The notes beneath the pieces were generated by a model. It did no database searches and was not told the DNA's origin. It worked only from the letters and a program-made list of their open reading frames with translations. From positions 62,001 through 126,000 of the forward strand of contig JAABRD010000007.1 of assembly GCA_011391085.1 (NCBI GenBank): a stretch of DNA of 64,000 nt, in the 5' to 3' direction. A program made the position numbers and the translations under genes. Below are positions 54,701 to 62,011 of this stretch, in pieces (the stretch's first letter is position 1; every line of letters begins with the position of its first letter). The stretch comes from Thiotrichaceae bacterium. GTDB lineage: Bacteria; Pseudomonadota; Gammaproteobacteria; Beggiatoales; Beggiatoaceae.

Positions 54701-56057
54701 ACTGATCCAAGCGTTGCAATTCTTGATTTTTCAGTGCCAGCGTCTCAAACGATTCTCGTAATTGTTTTGCCATCTGATGAAATGACAGGGCCAGTTCTCC
54801 AATTTCGTCATTCCGTTGCGTGGGTAACTCTTGCAATTCTTGACCATTGAAGAGACCATGTGTGATTTGTTCGGAGACTCGAACGAAGTCACACAATGGT
54901 TTGGCGACTTGTTTATGCAACACCAGGAAGAGAAAAATAATTTCGATGACCAACGAAGTGAAACTAACCAAAAAAATGAACAGTGCTATCTTCCAGGCAA
55001 ACTTGGTTAGCAACGATTTGGGATAAACGGTCACTAAAAACCAATTGGGTCCTGCAATTCTAGTCACGGCTAGAAATTCGTCATGTTGACGATTTTCGAT
55101 CACCTGCGTGGTAGATGAACTCTCTTTGACAAGACGAAACATGTTGATGAGATGCGGATTACCAGACTGGGCAATCTCAAATTTGCCATTTTGTTCTTGA
55201 ATTTCTTTTAGGTAATGGGGATGCACAATCAGCCGTCCGTCTTCTCGAAACAGGAGGTTGTAGGTGCCTTCTAAATGACTGTTAATCACGTTCTCCAGCA
55301 AATCGGTCAGCAACACGTCATTGGCAACACTGGCCAAATAAGTCCCCTTCCAATCGATAGGGGTGATGCAGGAAACCATCCACTGTTTAGCCACGTCATC
55401 ATAATACAAACCGGTCCAAACGGTTTTTCTCTCAGGATTATGTTCAGGTTTCCCCAAGTAGTGCCATTCTTGTTCAGCCATCTGATAATCCGCGGGGGCC
55501 TCCAATTCCCAGGCGGTGCCAGGCCAATAAGTGACATCGGCGTTGTCGGGCAGAACAACATATAAATTGGGAAAGTCATTATGCCAGGCGGGTCCGTAAG
55601 ATTTTAAGATTTCGTAACCAATGATCAAGCGGCGCCGCAGTTCAGGAGTGATGGTCAAGTGTTGACCCACAAATCCTAACATCCCTTCAATTCGAAAACC
55701 GTTCGGTTGGGGCAAACCATGAAAATACTCGGGCCGCATTCTGGTGGTACCGTCTGCAAGTAGCTGAAATAATTGATTAAATTCAGTGATGGGGTCATGA
55801 TCTGCCATTGCTTGATAGCGTTTCAAAAATTCTTGTTTGAAGTTCGCCTGATTACTTTCTGCTAGTTTGAATAATTGACTGTCAGTTTGACCGCGTTGAA
55901 CAATATATTTTCCCAATTGTTCAATAATCTGTTCTTCCAAATTAGACATCGTATGCCAATAACTGAGAAAGGTCACGCCAAGAATCACCAGGGCAATTCT
56001 CAATCCCATTTGGAGAAGCGTTTTGTAAGTCAGAGAGTTGTTTGAGAGTTGAAACAT
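51777..56057 (-). CDS. Receptor with degenerate histidine kinase, receivers, PAS and class III nucleotide cyclase
   Basis: A 1426-residue membrane receptor: helix 1 (about 14-34), Cache-type sensor (40-350), helix 2 (354-382), HAMP (384-436), a HisKA-like region in which the H box reads TSRELQTPL, so Arg463 stands where the phospho-accepting His should be, and an HATPase with intact N and G boxes (ENAIKF, DTGIGIP, GGLGLGLAI). A linker (686-735) made of translated REP repeats follows, then receiver 1 (Asp794), a PAS-like domain (880-1000), a class III cyclase domain (1050-1215) with metal Asp1057 and Asp1101, Lys1097, Asn1172 and Arg1176 all present, and a C-terminal receiver (Asp1346). Output is therefore cAMP or cGMP and probably not autophosphorylation. 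The sensor resembles that of the kinase at 26966-29860. Confidence 0.92.
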   Translation of the reverse strand: MFQLSNNSLTYKTLLQMGLRIALVILGVTFLSYWHTMSNLEEQIIEQLGKYIVQRGQTDSQLFKLAESNQANFKQEFLKRYQAMADHDPITEFNQLFQLLADGTTRMRPEYFHGLPQPNGFRIEGMLGFVGQHLTITPELRRRLIIGYEILKSYGPAWHNDFPNLYVVLPDNADVTYWPGTAWELEAPADYQMAEQEWHYLGKPEHNPERKTVWTGLYYDDVAKQWMVSCITPIDWKGTYLASVANDVLLTDLLENVINSHLEGTYNLLFREDGRLIVHPHYLKEIQEQNGKFEIAQSGNPHLINMFRLVKESSSTTQVIENRQHDEFLAVTRIAGPNWFLVTVYPKSLLTKFAWKIALFIFLVSFTSLVIEIIFLFLVLHKQVAKPLCDFVRVSEQITHGLFNGQELQELPTQRNDEIGELALSFHQMAKQLRESFETLALKNQELQRLDQLKDEFLANTSRELQTPLSGIKGLAESLIEGSAGELSNTVKAHLAMIVRSGKQLTTLVNDLLDFSMLKNQTLVLDLTNVGIREVVDLVITLSQPLVANKSLQLINAVDSQLPLALADEQRLQQVFHHLIENAIKFTNRGTVRMSAHVVDNFIEITVSDTGIGIPPHRLNHLFDSFSQVGSQPDGGLGLGLAITKQLIELHGGHIRVESTIGMGSSFIFTVPIYTEMRLEYLVASHRLKPLVPVEIDHRLKPLVPVQIDHRLKPLVPMETELEALANDPGLEALAGEGGTKFFQILIVDDDLVVLQLLHNYLSQQHYQVKQATSGPLALKILAEGFTPDAILLDVMMPQMTGYEVLQRIRKTWGVHELPILLLTSKRQVSEIIMGLQYGANDCLTKPVVKEELLTRLHTHLHLKELQAEALRVAKANEQRLRQFLEAMPIGVAVFEPTGQPYYFNYLAQHLFGKGVLPDVTLDQLPRVYQLYLAGTEELYPPQQLPCARALRGEGTVANDVEIRRPDHQSIPLETRSTSILDEQGQIIYALVSLQDMTEHQRVETERQHFTQELFQLNQAYQRFIPREFLQLLGKDSIVEIQLGDQIEQEMTVLFADIRGFTALSEDLTPADTFAFINSYLGQMEPIILEHHGVIDKYIGDAIMAVFPTCAEDAVNCAIAMLKQLTKYNQLLQKASFSPLQIGIGLNTGRLMLGTVGGENRMEGTVISDAVNLASRIQDLTKIYFTPLLITQQTYLKLVDPLQYHIRVIDAVKVKGKSEVVTIYEVYDADSNEKIALKDQTRDDFEVSFVLYHSGEFADAQPFFEQILATHPTDEVTQIYLERCRQILEMTIPSSVTILIVDDVPENLRFLFEILKSHQFRVLVAKSGESALTLLEHQQVHLILLDIMMPGMNGLEVCRRLKENRRTKEIPVIFITALSDTNDKIRGFQVGAVDYITKPFQQEEVLARVRVHLQNRYLRQQLVEKM
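53849..54002. repeat. REP-like block inside a coding region, translated
   Basis: Inverted and direct copies of GACTAGAGGCTTTAGCCGG lie inside the cyclase gene. On the coding strand the 36-bp direct unit gives the 12-residue repeat HRLKPLVPVEID (residues 686-697, 698-709, 710 onward), and the inverted copies give LEALA. The frame is kept throughout. The block sits in the linker between the ATPase domain and the first receiver. Confidence 0.93.
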
Positions 56058-56090
56058 GTTTTAAATTAATAAATTAGCGAATGAGGTGCC

Positions 56091-56176
56091 GGCGGACTAG
56101 AGGCTTTAGCCGGTGAGAGATACCGCCATCTTTCGGTTGTGTGCCAACCCCCTCCGGCTAACGCCTCTAGTCCACC
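56091..56176. repeat. REP-like hairpin upstream of the cyclase receptor
   Basis: GCGGACTAGAGGCTTTAGCC and a mirrored right arm (GGCTAACGCCTCTAGTCC) around about 45 bases. It is 34 bases before the receptor start codon on the minus strand. Confidence 0.78.
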
Positions 56177-56275
56177 AGTGCCTGTTTGAGATGGGTTCAT
56201 TATTCACTATCCATTGTCTTATATAACCACTCCGTGGTAAACTATGAACCTCATTTATTTTAGGAGGAAATATTG

Positions 56276-56949
56276 ATGTCTGCGGTGATGATACCTGAAA
56301 TGATGACGACAGTGGTAGCTAAACCGTCCGTTTCTTCTAGCACCTTGTTGCAAGTTGGCAAATGTATGAAAGTTTATTGGGCGTGTTTGACGGATATAGA
56401 AATGTGCGGTTAACCTACACTGACGGAGATTTGGAAATTATAGCAATACAGCCACCTCATGAAAAATACAGTTGGCTACTTGACAAATTTGTCACTCAGT
56501 TGAGTGAAGAATTTTTGTGGAAAATTTGCCCCGTGGGTTCAAGTACCTTAAAACGCCCTGACTTGGAGAAGGGATTGGAAGCTGACCAGAGTTATTATGT
56601 TCAGCATGAATCGGTCATGCGCGATAAACGCAAGCTGGACTTACTCAAGATGCCTCCTCCCGACTTGGTTGTGGAAGTCGATATAACCAGCCATTCCATT
56701 GATAAGTTACCGATTTACGCGGCCATGGGAATTGGTGAAGTATGGCGTTATACGGAACATACTTTGACTATCTATTCCCGGTCAGAAGGTGGTTATGTCG
56801 AATGTGAAGGCAGTCCGACCTTTGCTAACTTGCCGGTGCAAACTGTCATTCCTAAGTTGATAGAAGACAGTTTTGAGGAAGGTAATTTGAAGGTGTTGCG
56901 GCGGTTTAGGGAATGGGTGAAGCAAGAGTTGTCGGTTTGCGTTATTTAA
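56276..56949 (+). pseudogene. Uma2-family putative endonuclease, frameshifted as read
   Basis: A strong ribosome site (TAGGAGGAAA, 56261-56270) is followed by ATG 56276, which reads MSAVMIPEMMTTVVAKP and then leaves frame near 56341-56355. The remainder of the protein, SWQMYESLLGVFDGYRN onward (from about 56353), continues in another frame to 56949. The Uma2 pattern is clear: RLTYTDGDLEI, the GLEADQSYYVQ block, PPPDLVVEVDI with PD-(D/E)XK-type acids, and IYAAMGIGEVWRY. Together the two pieces make about 224 residues, a little over the usual 190-200. Translation could start at ATG 56362 but without a ribosome site. The cellular role of Uma2 proteins is not established. Confidence 0.8.
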
Positions 56950-57015
56950 CCGCTGTGGACCGATTTGTGGACCGATTTGACAACTTTTCAAAAGTTGTCA
57001 AATCTAAACACCGGA

Positions 57016-58551
57016 TCAAATATTCCGCAACTTAATATTCAACGTCTGAATCCGATACGCAATTTGCCTGGGAGTCATCTCCAATAACCGTGCTGCTTTC
57101 GCTTGTACCCAACCGGCTTGTTCTAACGCGGCGATCACCCGTTCTCTTTCATCCAAATTGGGGTCCTGTAAATCCACTTTGGCCCGGGCATTGGCCGTAG
57201 TGCTTAACGGTAACTCCTCCTCCAAGCCGGTTAAACTCATCACGGTGCGGTCTATCACGCCCTCTTCACATAGAATCGCGGCACGTTCCAAACGATTCTC
57301 CAATTCTCGAACATTGCCGGGCCAATCATGCCGCATGAGGAGACGAATGGCACTGTCCATCAATTCCAATTTACGTCCCTGTTTTTTCGCCAATTTGTGA
57401 ATTAGAAATTGGGCGAGTTCCGGGACATCTTCAATACGTTCGCGTAACGGGGGGAGAACAATCGGCATCACGTTGAGACGATAATATAGGTCTTCACGAA
57501 ATTTACCTTGTTCTACCGCCTCCTCCAAATCAATATTGGTGGCCGTAATAATTCGCACATCCACTTTTAAGGTACGATTCCCTCCCACTCGTTCAAATTC
57601 TCCTTCTTGCAATACTCGCAACAGTTTCGCTTGAAAAGTGGGAGACGTTTCCCCGATCTCATCTAAAAATAACGTCCCCTTGTCGGCCCGTTCAAAGCGA
57701 CCTTTATGTTGATTCACGGCCCCACTGAACGCCCCTTTCTCATGCCCAAACAGTTCCGATTCCAATAAATTTTCGGGCAAGGCGGCACAGTTGATTTTGA
57801 TAAATTCATGGTGACTGCGCGGGGAGTTATAATGAATAGCGTTGGCAATCAGTTCCTTACCTGTACCTGATTCGCCCCGGATGAGAACGGTGGTATTCCA
57901 TTTCGCTACTTGACGCACCAATTCGAAAATTTTTTTCATGACGGGGGTGTGACCAATCATATTGTCAAATCCGTAGTTACCACGAACTGCCCGGCGCAGG
58001 CGGTCCCGTTCATCCGTTAAGTCCCGCCGTTCTCTTTCAATTTCATTGGCCAAGCGCACCGTTTGGGCAACCAGTTGGGCCACCATTTCTAAGAACCTGG
58101 CACGTTCTGGTAAGAGACCATCATTTTCAGTGTGAGGTTGGGCAACTAAGACTCCAATCGGTTTCCCTTCCTGTAAAATAGGGACACCAATGAATGGCAG
58201 TTGCGGGTCATATAAACCCAACCGTCCTAAAAACCGTGGTTCCTCGGCAATTCGTTCAATGACCAGCGTTTTGCCATGTTCTAAAATGGCGCCAATGACA
58301 CCTTCACCACGCCGATAACTGACGGTGTCGGGAATGGGTTTATTCCCAGAATAGACGGCACTGAGAGACAATTCATCATTCTCGCTACGGAGAGTGACCA
58401 GACCATATTGCATCCCCGCATGTTCATGGAGAACTTGCAAAACGCCTTGCAACGTTTCGCGTAACTTGAGGGAACGACTCAACACTTGCCCAACTCGAAA
58501 GAGGGCTTCTAATTCTGCTTCAATAAGGATAGCGCGGTTAGAAAGACTCAT
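57016..58551 (-). CDS. nifA: Nif-specific sigma54-dependent regulator NifA
   Basis: Activator of nitrogen-fixation genes. The 511 residues comprise an N-terminal GAF domain (about 15-170), a sigma54 AAA+ domain with Walker A GESGTGKE (226-233), the sigma54-contact loop GAFSGA (273-278; usual GAFTGA, so Ser replaces Thr) and Walker B GTLFLDE, and a C-terminal Fis-type helix-turn-helix (AKAARLLEMTPRQIAYRIQ). The MTPRQIAYRI helix is a NifA hallmark. There is no CxxxxC linker between the AAA+ and DNA-binding domains, as in NifA proteins that are controlled by NifL. ATG 58551 lies 6 bases after the nifL stop. The structural nif genes are not in the window. Confidence 0.93.
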   Translation of the reverse strand: MSLSNRAILIEAELEALFRVGQVLSRSLKLRETLQGVLQVLHEHAGMQYGLVTLRSENDELSLSAVYSGNKPIPDTVSYRRGEGVIGAILEHGKTLVIERIAEEPRFLGRLGLYDPQLPFIGVPILQEGKPIGVLVAQPHTENDGLLPERARFLEMVAQLVAQTVRLANEIERERRDLTDERDRLRRAVRGNYGFDNMIGHTPVMKKIFELVRQVAKWNTTVLIRGESGTGKELIANAIHYNSPRSHHEFIKINCAALPENLLESELFGHEKGAFSGAVNQHKGRFERADKGTLFLDEIGETSPTFQAKLLRVLQEGEFERVGGNRTLKVDVRIITATNIDLEEAVEQGKFREDLYYRLNVMPIVLPPLRERIEDVPELAQFLIHKLAKKQGRKLELMDSAIRLLMRHDWPGNVRELENRLERAAILCEEGVIDRTVMSLTGLEEELPLSTTANARAKVDLQDPNLDERERVIAALEQAGWVQAKAARLLEMTPRQIAYRIQTLNIKLRNI

Positions 58552-58557
58552 AATCAA

Positions 58558-59832
58558 TTAGATGTTCCGATAATGGGCGGTGGGAAATTGCACAATGAAA
58601 CGACAGCCGGTGGAATAATTTGGATCAATGTAAATGGTGCCAGCGTGACTGTTGACGATTTCTTGCACGGCTGCCAATCCCATCCCAGTCCGCCGGGCCG
58701 TTTGTTTCGTGGTGAAAAAAGGTTCAAACACTTTTAACCGTAACGGTTCCGGAATGCCAGGCCCTGTGTCCTCAATGAAGACAGTGACCCTCTCTCCATC
58801 ATGTTGGGTGCAAATCCGTAACTCACGGTCCCCGCGATTGTGACTCATGGCTTCGATAGCATTGGTAATCAGATGTTTGAACATACTGCGCAATCTGCCA
58901 ATATGACCTAAGACAGAAGGTAGCACTAACGCAGGTTGCCAATTGACCATGATGCCTTCGGCCAGTAAACGGTGGGTGCAGAGGCTTAACACATCGCGCA
59001 ACAGTTTATTTAAGTTCACTGGTACCGATTCTTCGGCACTGTCTAACAGTGGGGTGCAGTGACGCAAATGGTCAAGCACTTGGGTACTCTTTTCCAAAGT
59101 TTCTTGTAAAGTCGAACACAACGGGTCCTCAGTGCCTTTAGTTTCAGCACGATGTTTCAGTCTGGCAATGGCCGCTGAAATCAAGTTAGTGGGACCTTGC
59201 AATTGATGAATTGCCCCAGCCAATGTTTCGCGAATTCCATCAGTTAATTCTTCTTCTGCTAATACGGCCCGTAACGCATTCATCCGAATCTCTTCTTGCT
59301 GACGTTTTAACAACGTGATGTCATGGGCTACCAGTAGGAAATAATGAGAGTGAGATTCTCCATTTCCCATTTCCAAGTGACCACTGGGTTCGACAAACCA
59401 GTGCCCCGAACAGGCAAACCAGCGGGGATGGTCATGGGCACCCGGGTCAAAACGTACTTCTTGATCACTGAAACTGCTATGCTGGTTCCGTAACGTTTCC
59501 CATTTTTTCCCCAATTGATCTTTAATCGTATTTAAAAATAACGAAATCGGTGGTTCTGAAGCGGGAAAATCGGTAGCCAATTTTTGGTATTTTTGGTTAG
59601 CTAAAATGACTTGTTCGGTGTCGTCTAGCAACACAATGACCACCGGGGCTAAATAAACCACGGATTCAAATAACGTTTGTTGATGCTTCACTTGTTGTTG
59701 AAGACGCTGGACTTCTGTCACCGCATTCTGAAACATCGCCAGTAAAGAAGAAGGCGGGGCAGTAGCAGGAGTTGCTAAGAAAGTTTGCAGGGTTTCGATT
59801 AGATGATTTAGGGTATGATGAGAATGGTTCAT
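58558..59832 (-). CDS. nifL: NifL-type anti-activator of NifA, lacking the N-terminal PAS1 domain
   Basis: NifL binds and silences NifA when oxygen or fixed nitrogen is plentiful. This 424-residue form starts about where the second PAS domain of Azotobacter NifL starts: a helical lead (35-58), PAS2 (about 58-175, ESVVYLAPVVIVLLDDTEQ), the signature RMNALRAVLAEEELTDGIRE region with His209 in GAIHQLQGPTNL, and a GHKL ATPase domain (ITNAIEAM, DTGPGIPE, GMGLAAVQEIV). The FAD-binding redox PAS1 is missing; classical NifL is about 500-520 residues. I chose ATG 59832; the frame runs back to 59931 but that part is translated REP sequence (VRLKPLVHH). It is coupled to nifA. Confidence 0.9.
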   Translation of the reverse strand: MNHSHHTLNHLIETLQTFLATPATAPPSSLLAMFQNAVTEVQRLQQQVKHQQTLFESVVYLAPVVIVLLDDTEQVILANQKYQKLATDFPASEPPISLFLNTIKDQLGKKWETLRNQHSSFSDQEVRFDPGAHDHPRWFACSGHWFVEPSGHLEMGNGESHSHYFLLVAHDITLLKRQQEEIRMNALRAVLAEEELTDGIRETLAGAIHQLQGPTNLISAAIARLKHRAETKGTEDPLCSTLQETLEKSTQVLDHLRHCTPLLDSAEESVPVNLNKLLRDVLSLCTHRLLAEGIMVNWQPALVLPSVLGHIGRLRSMFKHLITNAIEAMSHNRGDRELRICTQHDGERVTVFIEDTGPGIPEPLRLKVFEPFFTTKQTARRTGMGLAAVQEIVNSHAGTIYIDPNYSTGCRFIVQFPTAHYRNI

Positions 59833-59870
59833 TTTATTTGAATTGAAAATAGAAAATGAAAAGGAATTAT

Positions 59871-60145
59871 GGTGGACTAGAGGTTTTAGCCGCACTGTCA
59901 TTAAGTTAAGAAAAACAGCCCCTGACATCAATCGACAGGTGGACTAGAGGCTTTAGCCGGAGGGTGCAGAACAGATATTAAGATCACGGTGCCCCCACCG
60001 GCTGAAGCCTCCAGTCCACCGCTGTTTTATATTGTTTCGCCACCTCAATTCCTTTATTTAATGATGGCATTGAAGCTTTAGCCGGTGGAGGGTAGAAGAT
60101 AATTGAAATCGCGATGCGTCCTCCGGCTAAAGCCTCTAGTCCACC
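59871..60145. repeat. REP-like block upstream of nifL
   Basis: Inverted and direct copies of GGTGGACTAGAGGCTT and GGCTAAAGCCTCTAGTCC with a CATTAAGTTAAG arm fill the 328-base gap between nifL and gph. No promoter, NifL PAS1 remnant or open frame could be recognised in it. Confidence 0.8.
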
Positions 60146-60160
60146 ATGAGTCATTATCTG

Positions 60161-60832
60161 TTATCCACTATCCACTATCCACTCCAACAACTCCTCCGGT
60201 TGCCTTATCATTCCCGTTGCCCCCCAGTCTTCAGGTTTCTCCTCTTGACCAATGTACCCATATAAGGCCACCACGGTTTGCATCCCCGCCCGTTGTCCCG
60301 CCTCAATGTCTCGCAACGCATCGCCGACATAAAGACAACGTTCTGGAAGACAATTGGCCACTTGACACGCATGTAACAAGGGTGCAGGATGTGGCTTGTT
60401 GACCGTCAACGTGTCACCGCTGACATTGCACACACTGCGCGTTGCCAAACCTAGCTGTTCTAACAATGGTTGCGTCAACCATTTGGGTTTATTAGTCACA
60501 ATTCCCCACGGCTTTTGCCATCCTTCCAAGGCGTTCAAAACCTCTTCCATACCAGGGAACAAGCGCGTGTGAGTCGCCAAATTGGCTGCATAAATCTGTA
60601 AAAAACGTTGGCGTAACGGTTCTAACTGCGGGTCTTCAGTATCGGTGAGTTGAAATCCAAATTTAATCAATGTTCTTGCCCCAAAAGAGACCCAGGGACG
60701 AATTACGGCAAAGGGTAACGGAGAACGTTGTTGTTCTTCCAAAACCACGTTTAACGCATACGCTAAATCAGGGGCAGTGTCTAATAACGTTCCATCTAAA
60801 TCAAAAAATACGGCATCAATAGAGTTGTTCAT
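60161..60832 (-). CDS. gph: Phosphoglycolate phosphatase
   Basis: A 223-residue HAD-family phosphatase that clears 2-phosphoglycolate. Motif I FFDLDGTLLDTAPDL, motif II (VTNKP), Lys in NKPHPAP and motif III YVGDALRDIEAG are all present. In autotrophs it handles the RuBisCO oxygenase product and in others the product of DNA end repair. The last codons (EWIVDSG) run into the 7-bp CCACTAT repeat, so the C-terminal tail may have been changed by it. Confidence 0.93.
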   Translation of the reverse strand: MNNSIDAVFFDLDGTLLDTAPDLAYALNVVLEEQQRSPLPFAVIRPWVSFGARTLIKFGFQLTDTEDPQLEPLRQRFLQIYAANLATHTRLFPGMEEVLNALEGWQKPWGIVTNKPKWLTQPLLEQLGLATRSVCNVSGDTLTVNKPHPAPLLHACQVANCLPERCLYVGDALRDIEAGQRAGMQTVVALYGYIGQEEKPEDWGATGMIRQPEELLEWIVDSG

Positions 60833-60884
60833 AAATGACAGGCAAGATGATTTGCCAATGATTCCTGTAAAAATGGGTTATGTG

Positions 60885-60913
60885 CAATGATTCTTATTGC
60901 GCACCAGAAGGTA
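60885..60913. repeat. Partial CAATAAGAATTATTG element
   Basis: GCAATGATTCTTATTGCGCACCAGAAGG is one arm of the element that is complete after mfd and after the hydrolase gene. Confidence 0.45.
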
Positions 60914-61079
60914 TTACAACGGTAATGACTCACTTTTCATCACCACCTGAAAAGGTAACAATGATGGCTAACTCGTGACTGATTCAGTTTAGGTGATAAC
61001 GGTATCAGGACTGCCAGTCCTTGTCCGTCACCTAGATTTTATCACTACCCCAAATTTTACCCGATTTTCAAACGTCCGA

Positions 61080-61136
61080 CAAGAGTCTTGACAAAAGGCA
61101 AGAGTCTTGACAAAAGGATTGATTTGATTCTACCAT
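61080..61136 (+). promoter_or_regulatory. Duplicated AAGAGTCTTGACAAAAGG and possible promoter
   Basis: AAGAGTCTTGACAAAAGG occurs twice with a period of 19 bases (61081 and 61100). The second TTGACA (61107-61112) is followed after 18 bases by TACCAT. This may be a promoter for ubiT, which would leave a MITE-like element in its leader. The remaining parts of this 519-base gap (60833-61351) hold a GGACTGCCAGTCC palindrome near 61008 and nothing else I recognise. Confidence 0.35.
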
Positions 61137-61186
61137 ATTTACCAATATTCAATTCTAACAACCCCAACTATCCACTTACATTCACC

Positions 61187-61323
61187 GGTAGTGATGCAAT
61201 CTGGGTGAAATATCGTGCGGTTTCTCTTAGTCTTGAACTCTGATTTATATGATTAAATGAGGGCTATGAAAGGAGGCTTGACTAATCAGAGTTCAGACAG
61301 TGAACCCACATTGCATCACTACC
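61187..61323 (+). repeat. Short GGTAGTGA element (137 bp)
   Basis: Ends GGTAGTGATGCAATCTGGGT and ACCCACATTGCATCACTACC are inverted repeats with one mismatch. Compared with the 165-bp copy at 49377 it lacks the segment between the two AATCAGAGT words. It lies 28 bases before the ubiT start. Confidence 0.88.
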
Positions 61324-61351
61324 CATTCACTTAATTGGAAATCATTTTGTT

Positions 61352-61873
61352 ATGACCCCTCCCTCTCATCCAACGACCGTAAACCTTCATAGTACGCGCA
61401 CATTACCTTGGCTATTGGCCACTCCTTTGGCGATTATCCCATCACGACTACATTCTGTCAATATGACGCTGGTGTTAAATCGCCTGTTCTCCTCCTCTAT
61501 TCAGATGGGAGATTTGAATTTTTTACAAGGACGAGTCATCGCCTTGAAAATTCGGGATGCGGGTATTGAATATCGACTCACGTTTAGTCCAGACGGTTTT
61601 CGTAGCGTCTCCTTCAAACGTCGTCCCGATTTGACCATGAGTGGCACAGTGTATGATTTTTTACTCCTCGCCACTCGTCGTGAAGACCCTGATACTTTGT
61701 TTTTCCACCGACGTTTACGCATAGATGGTAACGCCGAATTGGGATTGTATGTGAAAAATTTCCTAGATGGTTTAGATTGGGATCCGGCCCAATTGCCTTT
61801 CCCCATACGAGTGGCCTTCTCAAATGTGGTACCAGTTTATGAGTGGATAGCGGATTTAGCGGGTAGCAAATAG
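61352..61873 (+). CDS. ubiT: Ubiquinone anaerobic biosynthesis accessory factor UbiT (SCP2 domain)
   Basis: A 173-residue SCP2-like lipid carrier that with UbiU and UbiV allows oxygen-independent ubiquinone synthesis. The segment EDPDTLFFHRRLRIDGNAELGLYVKN matches the UbiT (E. coli YhbT) pattern, and the N-terminal PLAIIPSRLHSVNMTLVLNRLF agrees in position. UbiU and UbiV genes are not in the window. The start is without a clear ribosome site; ATG 61463 would be too short. Confidence 0.9.
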   Translation: MTPPSHPTTVNLHSTRTLPWLLATPLAIIPSRLHSVNMTLVLNRLFSSSIQMGDLNFLQGRVIALKIRDAGIEYRLTFSPDGFRSVSFKRRPDLTMSGTVYDFLLLATRREDPDTLFFHRRLRIDGNAELGLYVKNFLDGLDWDPAQLPFPIRVAFSNVVPVYEWIADLAGSK

Positions 61874-61930
61874 GAGTCCAAAACATGTTTTGGACGAACT
61901 CTCACCGTCCAAAACGTGTTTTGGACTCCG
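61873..61930. terminator. Two GTCCAAAAC palindromes between convergent genes
   Basis: GTCCAAAACATGTTTTGGAC (61876-61895) and GTCCAAAACGTGTTTTGGAC (61907-61926) just after the ubiT stop, followed by a CAAAGCTACGCTTTGGAC palindrome at 61974-61991. All three lie between convergent genes, which fits termination in both directions. Confidence 0.55.
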
Positions 61931-62011
61931 ACAGCAAAGCAATCCCGGGGGCCAAAGCGCAGTTTTGCAAGCACAAAGCTACGCTTTGGACGCATGGACC
62001 ATTACTCTTTA

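Noticed and set aside
59833-59931. N-terminal extension of NifL (starting MMSGAVFLNL)
   Set aside because: The extension is translated REP sequence (VRLKPLVHH) and lies upstream of the natural ATG at 59832; no PAS1 homology is seen.
60103-60402. Plus-strand open frame overlapping gph
   Set aside because: It begins in a REP unit and runs antisense through gph, which has clear HAD motifs on the other strand.
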